This document shows, piece after piece, positions 26,601-44,070 of a stretch of 47,500 nucleotides of DNA. The notes below the pieces were generated by a model. That model was given only the letters and a program-made list of their open reading frames with translations. It ran no database searches and was not told the origin of the DNA. The position numbers were made by a program, and so were the translations under genes. This DNA is from Glandiceps talaboti (taxonomy: Eukaryota > Hemichordata > Enteropneusta > Spengelidae). How positions within the stretch are numbered: position 1 is the first letter of the stretch; each line of letters opens with the position of its first letter. Where the stretch lies: NCBI RefSeq assembly GCF_964340395.1, contig NC_135561.1, positions 1,855,001 to 1,902,500 on the forward strand, written 5' to 3'.

Positions 26601-26923
26601 TGTTTAAGGAAAGGGGACTATTAAAAAGTGTGATATAAACCGTGATCGGCCGCAGAACGTATACATCGTATTCTGTGGTGTGGGTGTGACGTGATCGAAT
26701 GTGCATGTGACCATGATGCATGATGTATGGTGAGAGGTAATGTTAATGTTGTGTTGTTAATCAAATTGAGATCCTTTATACTTCAAAATTGTCCCCAAAA
26801 ATCGACAATCTGTTGCACAACGGAGCGATTCAAATTCACAGACAATTAAAATTCACATACCTGAGTAACAATCGTAAACAAGCAAAATAGCAGAGTCGTT
26901 GTTACGAGCATTTTTTGAGCCAT
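5180..26923 (-). CDS. NPC1: NPC1-family intracellular cholesterol transporter, 19 coding exons, complete
   Basis: Seen: coding exons on the minus strand at 26923-26861, 20561-19143, 18518-18280, 17776-17676, 17213-17032, 16499-16371, 15599-15417, 15078-14964, 14487-14222, 13802-13713, 12281-12091, 9722-9598, 8953-8824, 8448-8387, 7995-7854, 7465-7234, 6801-6688, 6135-5973 and 5319-5180 (stop TAA 5182-5180). All junctions are GT-AG and in frame: 4086 nt, 1361 residues, against 1278 for human NPC1. Order: signal peptide (1-21), Cys-rich N-terminal domain (about 22-290), Pro-rich linker (about 297-309), first membrane segment (about 315-338), lumenal domain, sterol-sensing domain (about 669-900) with GVDNIF, Cys-rich lumenal domain, second transporter half (from about 1120). 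Family knowledge: NPC1 takes cholesterol from NPC2 in the lysosome lumen and passes it to the limiting membrane. Asn50 (YLNC) and Gln91 (RTQL) match the sterol-contacting Asn41 and Gln79 of human NPC1, recalled from memory. The start has a strong context (GCG ATG G). NPC1L1 is the alternative; the Pro-rich linker and acidic dileucine tail favour NPC1. Confidence 0.96.
5545..5820. mobile_element. Foldback (MITE-like) element, copy A, NPC1 intron 18
   Basis: The left part (GAAACAACATATGCCAAGTC... TTGCAAAAG) reappears inverted and diverged in the right part, and TTTGTTAT/ATAACAAA arms sit at the centre, so the unit folds on itself. Read on minus it begins AAGTGGCCATATGGATGAGG. A second copy begins almost identically at 17908. 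No coding capacity. Confidence 0.65.
6375..6569. repeat. Diverged tandem repeat, unit about 35-40 bp, NPC1 intron 17
   Basis: About five degenerate copies built of GAATATTTGCATA, ATGAATACTAATTAGT and CCTAAATCATG blocks. Confidence 0.7.
8041..8220. repeat. (ATTC)n / (TCAC)n / (CCTC)n tetranucleotide tract, NPC1 intron 14
   Basis: Runs of CATT, TCAC and CTCC tetranucleotides, starting about 45 bp beyond the exon 15 acceptor. Confidence 0.9.
9732..10026. repeat. 42-bp minisatellite, 7 units, NPC1 intron 11
   Basis: Seven copies of a 42-bp unit (core CATTCATTGATCAACATCTT), the first five almost identical. It begins about 10 bp upstream of the exon 12 acceptor. On the gene strand the unit is 14 codons without a stop and in the same frame as exon 12. 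Confidence 0.95.
10314..11804 (+). mobile_element. 1.49-kb TA-flanked DNA transposon with 25-bp inverted ends, NPC1 intron 11
   Basis: Perfect 25-bp terminal inverted repeats (CCGTTAAAGTCG... GCCGC at 10314-10338 and its complement at 11780-11804) are each flanked by TA, the target duplication of the Tc1/mariner/pogo group. A subterminal motif TTATAAGTCGCACCCCTA recurs at both ends. Inside are four 86-bp repeats, a CpG-richer segment with a 33-codon frame starting ATGGCTGCCGATC at 10902 and ending at GTGAGT, a later short frame, and AATAAA near 11612. I recognise no transposase, so it is probably non-autonomous. Confidence 0.75.
10566..10905 (+). repeat. 86-bp tandem repeat, four units, inside the transposon
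   Basis: Units begin ATCAAAAGAAGGGTG at 10571, 10657, 10743 and 10829; the last has a short deletion. Because 86 is not a multiple of three, the same peptide ([14 protein letters not shown]) appears in all three frames in turn, so the long overlapping frames here are artefacts. Confidence 0.92.
11830..12053. repeat. (TG)n / (TCTG)n / (TATG)n microsatellite, NPC1 intron 11
   Basis: Compound TG-rich tract ending in a 9-base G run, 38 bp from the exon 11 donor. All frames through it are low complexity. Confidence 0.95.
12303..12556. repeat. 64-bp minisatellite, 4 units, NPC1 intron 10
   Basis: Exact 64-bp spacing of GTTGATCAAGAATTC at 12305, 12369, 12433 and 12497. It starts about 20 bp from the exon 11 acceptor. 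Confidence 0.93.
12935..13699. repeat. 108-bp minisatellite, about 7 units, NPC1 intron 10
   Basis: CTTTAATACA recurs at 12963, 13071, 13179, 13287, 13395, 13501 and 13609, a 108-bp period with one 2-bp deletion. Later units share AAGGAGTAAATATATTAC variants, a sign of local homogenisation. The array ends 13 bp from the exon 10 donor. Confidence 0.95.
13990..14200. repeat. Degenerate CCATATTTGGTA repeats, NPC1 intron 9
   Basis: About eight scattered or tandem copies of a CCATATTTGGTA-like word next to the exon 9 donor. CCATATTTGG also resembles a CArG box, but the copies look like repeat decay rather than regulation. Confidence 0.6.
14222..17213 (-). CDS. NPC1: NPC1 exons 5-9: end of lumenal domain and sterol-sensing domain
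   Basis: Exons at 17213-17032, 16499-16371, 15599-15417, 15078-14964 and 14487-14222. Exon 5 finishes the middle lumenal domain (NNYLPGEDN). Exon 6 starts with [11 protein letters not shown], the family entry to membrane segment 3. Exon 7 holds segments 4 and 5 with [15 protein letters not shown], the sterol-sensing-domain signature shared with RND permeases. Exons 8 and 9 hold [12 protein letters not shown], segments 6 and 7 ([12 protein letters not shown]) and the cytosolic [13 protein letters not shown] loop. No break or missing motif is seen. Confidence 0.93.
14525..14800. repeat. Diverged GATGTCATTG tandem repeats, NPC1 intron 8
   Basis: Roughly eight degenerate units of about 35-40 bp containing ACAAACTGGTGATGTCATT. 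Confidence 0.7.
15268..15345. repeat. 39-bp direct duplication, NPC1 intron 7
   Basis: TTTTCATCAGATTCGCCCCTC plus following bases occurs twice, 39 bp apart, 70 bp from the exon 7 donor. Confidence 0.85.
15722..15739. repeat. Poly(G) tract, NPC1 intron 6
   Basis: An uninterrupted G run of about 18 bases on plus (C on the gene strand). It is able to form a G-quadruplex and is a likely sequencing or assembly weak point. Confidence 0.8.
17908..18100. mobile_element. Foldback element, copy B (partial), NPC1 intron 3
   Basis: Begins AAGTGGCCATGTATGGATGAGG and continues through GAAACAACATATGCCAAGTC and TTTGTTATCGTACGTACA, the same blocks as copy A at 5545-5820 read on its minus strand. The second arm is shortened. 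Confidence 0.6.
19060..19135. repeat. G/TG-rich low-complexity tract beside the NPC1 exon 2 donor
   Basis: GTGTGTGTG followed by G-rich GTGGG-type repeats, starting 8 bp beyond the donor. The exon 2 frame reads through it as a His/Thr/Pro-rich tail, which is not coding. Confidence 0.85.
19143..20561 (-). CDS. NPC1: NPC1 exon 2: sterol-binding domain, linker, first two membrane segments
   Basis: One 1419-nt exon (473 codons, residues 22-494, phase 0 at both ends). It carries the whole Cys-rich N-terminal domain, with [15 protein letters not shown] and DNGQAPF family signatures, the Pro-rich linker ([10 protein letters not shown]), a membrane segment near residues 315-338, a cytosolic stretch, a second membrane segment near 401-424 and the start of the middle lumenal domain (TTDPVELWS). 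The open frame runs on past the donor at 19142 into low-complexity intron sequence; that tail is not coding, because the next exon ([11 protein letters not shown]) continues the family alignment exactly. From memory, human NPC1 splits this region over many exons, whereas NPC1L1 has a similarly large exon 2. Confidence 0.93.
20611..20846. repeat. 35-bp minisatellite, 7 units, NPC1 intron 1
   Basis: ATAGATCATGTGTACTACAG plus a (TA)n spacer, repeated at exact 35-bp steps from 20611, about 50 bp upstream of the exon 2 acceptor. Confidence 0.95.
21793..22079. repeat. 36-bp minisatellite, 8 units, NPC1 intron 1
   Basis: Core AATCTCATCTCAGTACCCCA, 36-bp period. Being 12 codons long with no stop, it is open on both strands ([12 protein letters not shown] on plus, [12 protein letters not shown] on minus). 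It is not a CRISPR array: there are no spacers between copies. Confidence 0.95.
22227..22535. repeat. 80-bp minisatellite, 4 units, NPC1 intron 1
   Basis: ACAAGCCCAGACACTTGACA recurs at 22227, 22307, 22387 and 22467 with very few changes, so the duplication is recent. Confidence 0.95.
22540..26860. other. Remainder of NPC1 intron 1; no internal gene seen
   Basis: AT-rich intron with a (TATG)n/(TG)n microsatellite at 23487-23645 and short homopolymer G and C runs. Short frames such as 24561-24833 show no recognisable domain. Confidence 0.5.
23487..23645. repeat. (TATG)n-(TG)n-(TATG)n microsatellite
   Basis: A TG block flanked by TATG blocks. The open frames of 72-171 codons through it are low-complexity artefacts. 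Confidence 0.95.
26861..26923 (-). CDS. NPC1: NPC1 exon 1: start codon and signal peptide
   Basis: The exon encodes 21 residues, [21 protein letters not shown] in two parts ([10 protein letters not shown] / [11 protein letters not shown]), a typical cleavable signal peptide: a basic residue near the start, then a hydrophobic core. It ends in phase 0 at CAG followed by the donor GTATGT. The ATG has G at -3 and G at +4. Another, weakly placed ATG lies 13 nt upstream in a different frame (26936-26934). Confidence 0.9.
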
Positions 26924-27187
26924 CGCGGTAACTCATAAAATGCCAATGATGGTGCTTCACCGTAACGTTTTGTAGTAAATTTCAGTTCTACTGGAGGTGA
27001 ATGAAAACTCGAATCATCAACCGGTACTGACGGAATAAAACTTCCGTACACAATGACTAATACTACCTTCTGTTGGTGCGTTCAGATTGGTAATAAATGC
27101 TTCGCAACTTCCTGAGTTCAGGGGTGGTGTTGGGCGAGATATGTACCGGTTGTATTTTTTCAGAGGGTAAAGGTTGAATAAACCTTA

Positions 27188-27206
27188 GTCACATGAGTCA
27201 CCTGAC
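27188..27206 (-). promoter_or_regulatory. Overlapping CLEAR-like E-boxes and AP-1 site upstream of NPC1
   Basis: GTCACATGAGTCACCTGAC combines GTCACATGAG (contains TCACATGA, the MiT/TFE pattern TCAYRTGA) and GTCACCTGAC, which differs at one base from the CLEAR consensus GTCACGTGAC. They overlap by one base, and TGAGTCA (AP-1 type) spans the join. The site lies about 265-285 bp upstream of the NPC1 ATG. TFEB-family control of lysosomal genes is established in vertebrates; its use here is inferred. Confidence 0.5.
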
Positions 27207-28263
27207 GATATGGCGTGATTTAAATCTCGCGTGATTCCGCGTGAATTTATGAACAGTACGTTGCGTTGATGGGTGCGGTCGCTTTACAAGCTGAAACGAA
27301 AGACCATGCATGGTGACTTGGAGACTAGTTTACTAGTATACGAAAGTTTACATATGGCCATCGCAATTAAACGATATATGTCGAGATAGTATCAATACAT
27401 CCACTAAATTATATGAAAACACAAAGTGCTTTCAATGATATAGCGTAGTTGCACTGCTTTAAGCCTTATTGACAAATAAATTCAACATAAGCAGAGATAC
27501 TAAAAAAATAAAGTAAGCTCTTAAATGAAAGTATCTTTAGGGACTGGTCATTTGTTTAGAGTGTTATTTACAAATTATGTAGGAAATTAAAATCCAAAGT
27601 GGTATTCATTTTGGCAAAGAAGTACACCAGAAAGTATAAATTTGGCGACATCATGATAAAATTCATGAGATGGACATATTTTATGTATTCGTACTATTAA
27701 ACTTAGAAACAGTGACCAAAATATTGTATTACTGCTGTTTGATCAACATTCCTTTTATTTTACTTTAATCGAATTATATTTTTTAAATCCATAATCAAGA
27801 TCCTATCATGCTTATGGGAAGATGCTGTTCAATATTTGATATACTAGTCACAAGTCGAGATATTACTGATAAATGATTTTATAATAAATTCTTATCAGTG
27901 ATTACGTAACAGCATTAATGCGCTTTACAAAACTTCATTTTAAAAAATCCATGAAAAAGTTAAACAGTATAAATGTCCACTGTAAAAACAAAACAGGACA
28001 AGCGATAGCGACATGGGATGGAGCATGCATGGATGTATTACGTACATGAGAGACTTTCCCCTAAATAAACCCATGGATGGAGTGAATGATATACCAACAA
28101 ACTAAAACATCATATGTTGCCACGTTCATGGATAAAACATGATGGAAGCGCTTTGATTCTTTTGATGCATATAAATCTCGATAAACCCAATATAGCGACT
28201 AGGATAAAATTGCGCTCAAAGTTGTCTTTTAGATACTAAGATATACCATTGGGTGCTTTTGTA

Positions 28264-28454
28264 CACAGTCGCTTGTAAGGTAATATTCTATTCAAGGATA
28301 TGGCCATGAGACAAAATATGGCGTTATTTAGATATTTACGAATATTCAAAAAATGACGTCATGATAACCGGAATATTCGTAAAGTACCTATTAACGCCGC
28401 TATTTTGTATCATGACTCATTCTTGGATAGAATACTAGCTCACAAGTGATTGTG
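28264..28454. mobile_element. 191-bp palindromic MITE, NPC1-sialin intergenic region
   Basis: Left arm CACAGTCGCTTGTAAGGTAA and onward through AATATTCTATTC pairs with the inverted right arm (CACAATCACTTGTGAGCTAG) over about 84 bp at roughly 80 percent identity. Related copies lie at 29803-29918 (partial) and 41313-41492. Confidence 0.7.
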
Positions 28455-28507
28455 CGTTAGTAAGAGCTAAAGTTTTACGTATAATTTCATTGAATTTGCG
28501 CCGTGAA

Positions 28508-28735
<228 letters not shown>

Positions 28736-28766
28736 AAGCACCTCAAGTTCCAACCAACCCACTTTG

Positions 28767-28769
<3 letters not shown>

Positions 28770-28805
<36 letters not shown>
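28770..28805. repeat. (TA)n tract between hammerhead motifs 1 and 2
   Basis: About 16 uninterrupted TA units, directly upstream of motif 2. Confidence 0.95.
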
Positions 28806-28811
<6 letters not shown>

Positions 28812-28850
28812 CTGATGATCGCAATATGCGTGAAACTCCGAGTTACACCC
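28806..28850 (+). ncRNA. Hammerhead ribozyme motif 2 (plus strand)
   Basis: CUGAUGA at 28812-28818; stem II CGCA/UGCG with loop AUA and a U-U at its base; GAAA at 28832-28835; stem III ACU/AGU around CCG; U at the cleavage position 28844; stem I GUGU/ACAC (28808-28811 with 28845-28848). It is homologous to motif 1 (GAAACTC-GAGTTACA) and lies 115 bp downstream in the same orientation. Confidence 0.7.
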
Positions 28851-28874
28851 AAGAAAGAGTTCCAGTACTACCAA

Positions 28875-28979
<105 letters not shown>

Positions 28980-29018
28980 AAATGAAAGAAGACGAGTCTG
29001 ATATTACATTGTGGAATT

Positions 29019-29057
29019 ACACTACGGACCGTTTCACCAGAAGGATCGTCAGGTATG
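29019..29057 (-). ncRNA. Hammerhead ribozyme motif 3 (minus strand)
   Basis: Read on minus: stem I AUAC/GUGU (29056-29053 with 29022-29019), CUGACGA (29052-29046), a weak stem II (CC/GG plus U-U, loop UUCU), GAAA (29035-29032), stem III ACG/CGU around GUC, then A29023 as cleavage base. The core is intact but stem II is poor. It sits in an 80-bp island between (TA)n tracts. Confidence 0.55.
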
Positions 29058-29399
29058 TATATATATATATATACATAATAGACTCTGGACTCCAGATAGA
29101 TAATTCACAATTCAATTTAATAAAACGGCATACGTAGTACCAACACATCGGTCATATCGTGTGCTGTTGTTTATGAACATTAAATGTTAACCAACTCTAC
29201 AACCCCCAACATGTTGAACAACTCAGAGTTGACAGCTGGCACATTTCCAGAGCAGCAACGTCGATAGATGGCGCTATATAACAAGGCATGTAAATGTGAA
29301 TGATGACAAACTTGTCTTTGACTGAGAGGGGCGGAGGTACACGTACAGGCCTGGGTTATGTCACCACGTGTAGCTTTTTGTATATGTGCATGTGACGTG

Positions 29400-29506
29400 T
29401 GTGTATGCGTGGGGGTGTGTGGTGTGAGTGTGTGTGTGTGCGTGCGTTTAACTTTTAACATTTTGCTTTGCTAGGGGAGCATTGTTTACGGCAAGGGGGG
29501 GGGGGT
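29400..29506. repeat. TG-rich tract and poly(G) run
   Basis: GTGTG-rich low complexity to about 29447 and a short G run at 29497-29506. No gene is seen between 29080 and the sialin promoter except a diverged MITE remnant. Confidence 0.8.
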
Positions 29507-29802
29507 CAGAGGAATTGAGGCGAGGGTCACTCGAAAATTTCAATGTCGGGGGGTGGGGTACTGAAAACCAAGAGAAACAGGTGGGGGCTACTAAAAAAAT
29601 TGTCACTCATAATTGCAATCCACTAAAGTACAGTGAACAAAACTTTTAATTTCTTCCTAATAAAAAAAAGAATTCACAGAATGTTTTGTTTTGCTTCTGT
29701 TGATATTTATTCATATTTTTAAAATATTTGGGGACTGAAGGTTACTCAGAATAGTTGCAAAAGTGTCATTAAATGCTGTCATTTTAGTCAAAAAGCTTCT
29801 AC

Positions 29803-29918
29803 GGAATATTCCGGAACAATCACCGGCAACGGTATTTTTTGGAATATCGTAAATACCTAATAACGTCATTATTTTGTATTATGATCATCCTAGACTAGAA
29901 TATCACCATCACAGATGA
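29803..29918. mobile_element. MITE remnant related to the 28264 and 41313 copies
   Basis: About 115 bp (GGAACAATCACCGGCAACGG... ATGATCATCCTAGACTAGAA) is close to the interior of the 41313-41492 copy. The left terminal arm is missing. Confidence 0.65.
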
Positions 29919-30306
29919 CTGAGATACTGTTATATAAAGTCAGACTTTGTTTATTACGAACGTCAAAGGAAAACAAGCTAAATCATAATAGTAAGCTTAT
30001 AAAATATAAATGTGTAAGCTATCTTATGGATAATTGTGGCGTTTGTTTTCGTTTTGCGCTTTTTCTTCTGTTTTTGTGGGGTTTTTTTTCAATTCCGGAA
30101 TACGGAAACACGGAACGAATGATAAGTTATTAAGTACAAAAGAAAACAGCCCGGTGAGGACCCAACAAACGCTACACTACACGTACGCGTACCGTAAATT
30201 ATTAGTTTAAACCTTGTCTGTCTACAAAATCTCAAAATTTGACCCTGTCGTAGTCTGACTATCGTTATAGTGTATACTCGCAACACGGAAGAGTCAGAGT
30301 TCTTCA

Positions 30307-30335
30307 CTCACGTGACTTCTGAGCAGTCACCTGAC
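30307..30335 (+). promoter_or_regulatory. Two CLEAR-like E-boxes upstream of the sialin-like gene
   Basis: CTCACGTGAC at 30307-30316 matches 9 of 10 positions of the CLEAR consensus GTCACGTGAC. GTCACCTGAC at 30326-30335 also matches 9 of 10 and is identical to a 10-mer in the NPC1 promoter. They lie 98-126 bp upstream of the ATG, a usual place for functional CLEAR sites. Confidence 0.55.
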
Positions 30336-30432
30336 AAAGAGCCACAACGTTTCGATTCGCGTACACTCCATCTAGACGTGAACGACTACTGTTGCTGTAA
30401 CATCAAACTCCTTATCCATACAAAACGTAGAC

Positions 30433-40254
<9,822 letters not shown>

Positions 40255-41312
40255 TTTAAAAGATTTATCAATCTGATTGAAATCAGTCAAGGAGGAGGCT
40301 CATTTTTATTTTTATTTACTGTATTTCATGTCTACCGTCCTTATTATTTGTTTTCATTTTTGCAACCAGCAATTTCAAGATTTAATTCTTGTTGTAATCA
40401 TGTAATCAGTCAATGGTTCGACATTCTCTGCCATATTATGTATCAAGTTCCTACGCACCATTAACTAGTTATTGTTACAAATAGATTACACAAACAAAGA
40501 TTCAAAGAAAAATGAAAAAAATTGGGGCTTTTTTTTGCGGGGGGGGGGGGGGGAGGGGGGTGATACTGTCCAAATAGGGTACTGAATGATGGAGACTAAT
40601 GAGGGTATTAAAGTTGAAGTGGATTGCTTTCTATATAAAATCTTTCTTTTCTTTCCTTGTAGTCATATTCTGTAGATAAATAATTTGTCCAGTTCACTTA
40701 TTTGTTTGTTTGATGTAAACAGTCTGGTCAGAAATTCAGAATGTTTCTTGTAACCAATTTTTATAAAAAATAATTTGAGAAAGCATCTGTGCTTTACTAG
40801 TTGAAATATTACTGTAATATAACCCTTGTCTTGTTCTCGCAATATTGTTATACTGAAATATCTTAAAAGAAAATTTAAGATTATATGGAAAATTAACATT
40901 TTTTTCAGTCAGTGCAAATTCTCCTTAGGTTCATTTACTATGTGCAATTTCAGTTCACATTGTGTCACTCAAGTAATATTTCTACAATATATATCAGGTA
41001 ATTTTTATAATCTGATAGTTGTAAGATTTTTCATATTAATATAAGTGCTATTTTTCCTCCATGGATTGTCACTAAAAATGTGCAGATAATTCTAAAATGA
41101 ACACAAAACTTTAATTTTCTCTGAGGAAAATTTGATTGCATACTAGGAATTTGTCTGACATTTATATACATATGAAAAATTACATCATCAGAAACTGATA
41201 GTCTACAATTCATATCCTAATACCAGGTTTGAGTTCAGTGAATTGCAAGTGATGGTGTTGAGAATGTTTCTGAGTATAGATAACTGTGAATACCTTTAAT
41301 TATACAGCAAAC
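40255..41312. other. 3' flank or UTR of the sialin-like gene; no other gene seen
   Basis: AT-rich with a G run at 40539-40558. Short frames have no recognisable domain. Confidence 0.5.
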
Positions 41313-41492
41313 CCAGAGCCATTTGTGAGCTAATATTCTATTCCAGGATAGCATATTCCTGAACAATCACCAGCAATGGTATTTTTTGAATATCGTAAAT
41401 ACTTAATAACATCATTATTTTGTATTATGATCATCCTAGACTAGAATATCACGATCTTGGAATAGAATATTAGCTCACAAGTGACTGTGAGC
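41313..41492. mobile_element. 180-bp palindromic MITE, best-preserved copy
   Basis: TTGTGAGCTAATATTCTATT at the left is repeated inverted at the right (AATAGAATATTAGCTCACAA). The interior matches 29803-29918. It belongs to the same family as 28264-28454. Confidence 0.75.
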
Positions 41493-41540
41493 AAATCTTA
41501 CAAACCAGAACATATAAAGACAGATTGTGGCCCTTTAAGC

Positions 41541-41546
41541 AATAAA
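41541..41546 (+). terminator. Distant candidate poly(A) signal for the sialin-like gene
   Basis: AATAAA at 41541 is the first canonical hexamer I noticed downstream of the stop at 40254. A variant ATTAAA sits near 40607, about 350 nt past the stop, and is the more economical choice. Neither is confirmed. Confidence 0.25.
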
Positions 41547-41971
41547 TTATATCTCAGATTGTATCAACCTTCAGGGTCGGAGTAGATATTAATGCTAGCC
41601 ATATTTCCCCATACTTCTGTATGTATATATTATATCTGGAGTCTACTGAAGGTAATTTAAATTCCATGGTAAGGTTTTTTAAACAGAAATATTTAACTGG
41701 ATTGTACAAATTTGGGACTTGATAACAATTTTATTGCCGATCCTTTGTATGTGAAATATTTTTCTTAATTCTTTCAAACTATTCCTACTTCTGAAAATCT
41801 TTTTATGATACATATTACTGCAATTAAAATTATAATCATTTTCTCATAAACATTGTATTTTTTGGCTCAAAATTTTATTTCCACATCTAAACAGAGTTGA
41901 GGTCCTGTAGTGCATTTAGGTATGGCGAGCTTGTGTGTATGCAGGTGTCTGTGTGTGTCTGTGCCATGGGT

Positions 41972-41991
41972 TCTGTAGGTGTGTGTGTGTG

Positions 41992-42049
<58 letters not shown>

Positions 42050-42051
42050 TC
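41972..42051. repeat. (TG)n microsatellite
   Basis: About 35 TG units with two interruptions. Confidence 0.95.
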
Positions 42052-42713
42052 TTCGCGCTAACTATTGCCAACGCCCTAACTGTACAATAAGTGAAACTGT
42101 CTTTGAATGTACAACTTTTACCCTTGTCAATTTCATGAATATCTGTGATTTAACATCTGGGGGAATATTTTTGCTACGTGATTAGGCTTTGAATAATCAA
42201 TTATTTTGACCACGTAGGAGTTTTGCGGCAAATCTGTAGCGACACGTGTTTCCCTTCATATTTACAGTAGGAAGAAATCATACACAACTCTTCTGATTAT
42301 TCAATTTTAATTTTAAAGAACATTATTTTGTTCTTTTTACATTCCAAAGTGTAAAAGAACGTTTATGATTTGATGTACAGTAGTATAAATAAACATTATA
42401 CTGTCATGTTATTCAAGCATGAAACAAGGTCACACTAGGTCAAATAATTAGAATATCAACAACCATGCCAAGTTGACCTTAGCGGTATTTACATAATATG
42501 TTATCTGTCTGTCTAGAAAGTACCAGTACGTGAACAACCCGGGGGTGTCTACTTAGAACTTCTATATCGACATATTATATCACAACATTTGACATTACTT
42601 TGTTTTGAAATCGCTAATGTTACATGATATGTGTCTGGTAAGTGAGTATGGATCAGGTTAAATATACTTTAAAGAATGGCACGTAAATATATAAATGTAT
42701 ACATATTTATGCT

Positions 42714-42955
42714 TGTGTGTGTGTGTGTGTGTTTGTACGTACGTACGGTATGTATGTATGTATGTATGCATGCATGCATGCATGCATACAAGCATGCGTA
42801 CATACATATATACATACCGTACATACATACATACATACATGCATGCATGCATACATACATACATACATACATACATACATACATACATACATACATACAT
42901 ACATACATACATACATACATACATACATACGCACGCACGCACACACACACACACG
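42714..42955. repeat. Self-complementary TATG/CATG/CATA compound microsatellite
   Basis: (TG)n, (TACG)n, (TATG)n and (CATG)n, then (CATA)n, (CACG)n and (CA)n. The left half is complementary to the right half around 42795-42820, so the tract can form a long imperfect hairpin. Several fully overlapping frames on both strands are artefacts. Confidence 0.93.
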
Positions 42956-43191
42956 TGAGACATGTATATACATATACAAAGGGCTATTCGTTAGTTCTGC
43001 TAGATATATTTTTCACATCAATGATAACGGTAACAGAGTTTTTAAATGCATATAGGAGAAACAAACAACACATTCACTTGTATTAATTAAACTACAATAA
43101 TTCAATGTATTGTCATACATTGTTGTCCCCATAAGAGATAACGGACTTCCACACTTTGCGCTGTTGCCACCCCTGGAGACTTCAACTATGA

Positions 43192-43199
43192 TCACATGA
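43192..43199. promoter_or_regulatory. MiT/TFE-type E-box upstream of the GST-like gene
   Basis: TCACATGA, inside GATCACATGATC, fits TCAYRTGA and lies 85-92 bp upstream of the ATG. It is a weaker match than the CLEAR-like pairs of the other two genes. Confidence 0.3.
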
Positions 43200-43283
43200 T
43201 CTTTTTATTTTTATCCACTGTGTTATGCATTACATTGTAGTAACTCTTTTCACACCCAACCTACCAGCACATCACAGTCCACC

Positions 43284-44024
43284 ATGGGTTCGTTATTTAG
43301 CAAAGAAGAAACGCCCCAACAGTGAGTGTAAAGCATTTGACTTCAAACTTTTTGCTTCCATTCTACATTATGTCACTGTTTATCTATGAGTTGCCATATA
43401 GTACATACCGTCTCGTTCAGTATGCCTATATAATCTTGATATATCTCCAAATGACCTCACATATCCAAAGTTTTATAATACTTTCTACCACTGTGGCATA
43501 TATGAAATCGTTTAAGCACATAAACGTTATATTTATATGTGTAATATAAATAGCAATACACTTTATATTAGGCGGAGCATGGATCTATAACTGAGAGGAC
43601 ATTCTCAGTTATAGATCCATGGACAGAAATACTATCTATTTGGATATACAGCAATAATATGTAAATTTGTGTGTACTATAGCTAGACTCAGACCCATTAC
43701 GACGACTGGTCGAGAATGGACAGTCCTCTCCCTCGCTGCGCCATTTGCTTTACCGTATTTGTACTTGACGCCCCTTCCCACTACTGTCTGCCTGGTAAAC
43801 CTATACCATCCAGGGCCTACTGTAGGCTTTATATAATCATAACTGATTCGTCAAACTAGCATTTGTAATCCCTACAATCAAATAATGGCAAACTACCCAT
43901 ATACATACAGTCACGTACATCATAAAGGTAAGACCGAACAGTGACATGCAGGTGACCTTTCTGGAAACAAACAAACTAGTATTGCCTTCCTCACTCAATC
44001 ACTCACTCAATCAATCAATCACTC

Positions 44025-44070
<46 letters not shown>

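Noticed and set aside
29365-29370. CACGTG E-box between the two divergent genes
   Set aside because: Flanking bases (CAC-CACGTG-TAG) do not fit CLEAR, and it is more than 1 kb from either start codon.
42658-43086. Overlapping 87-136-codon frames on both strands
   Set aside because: All arise from the TATG/CATA tetranucleotide tract; openness on every frame is typical of stop-free microsatellites.
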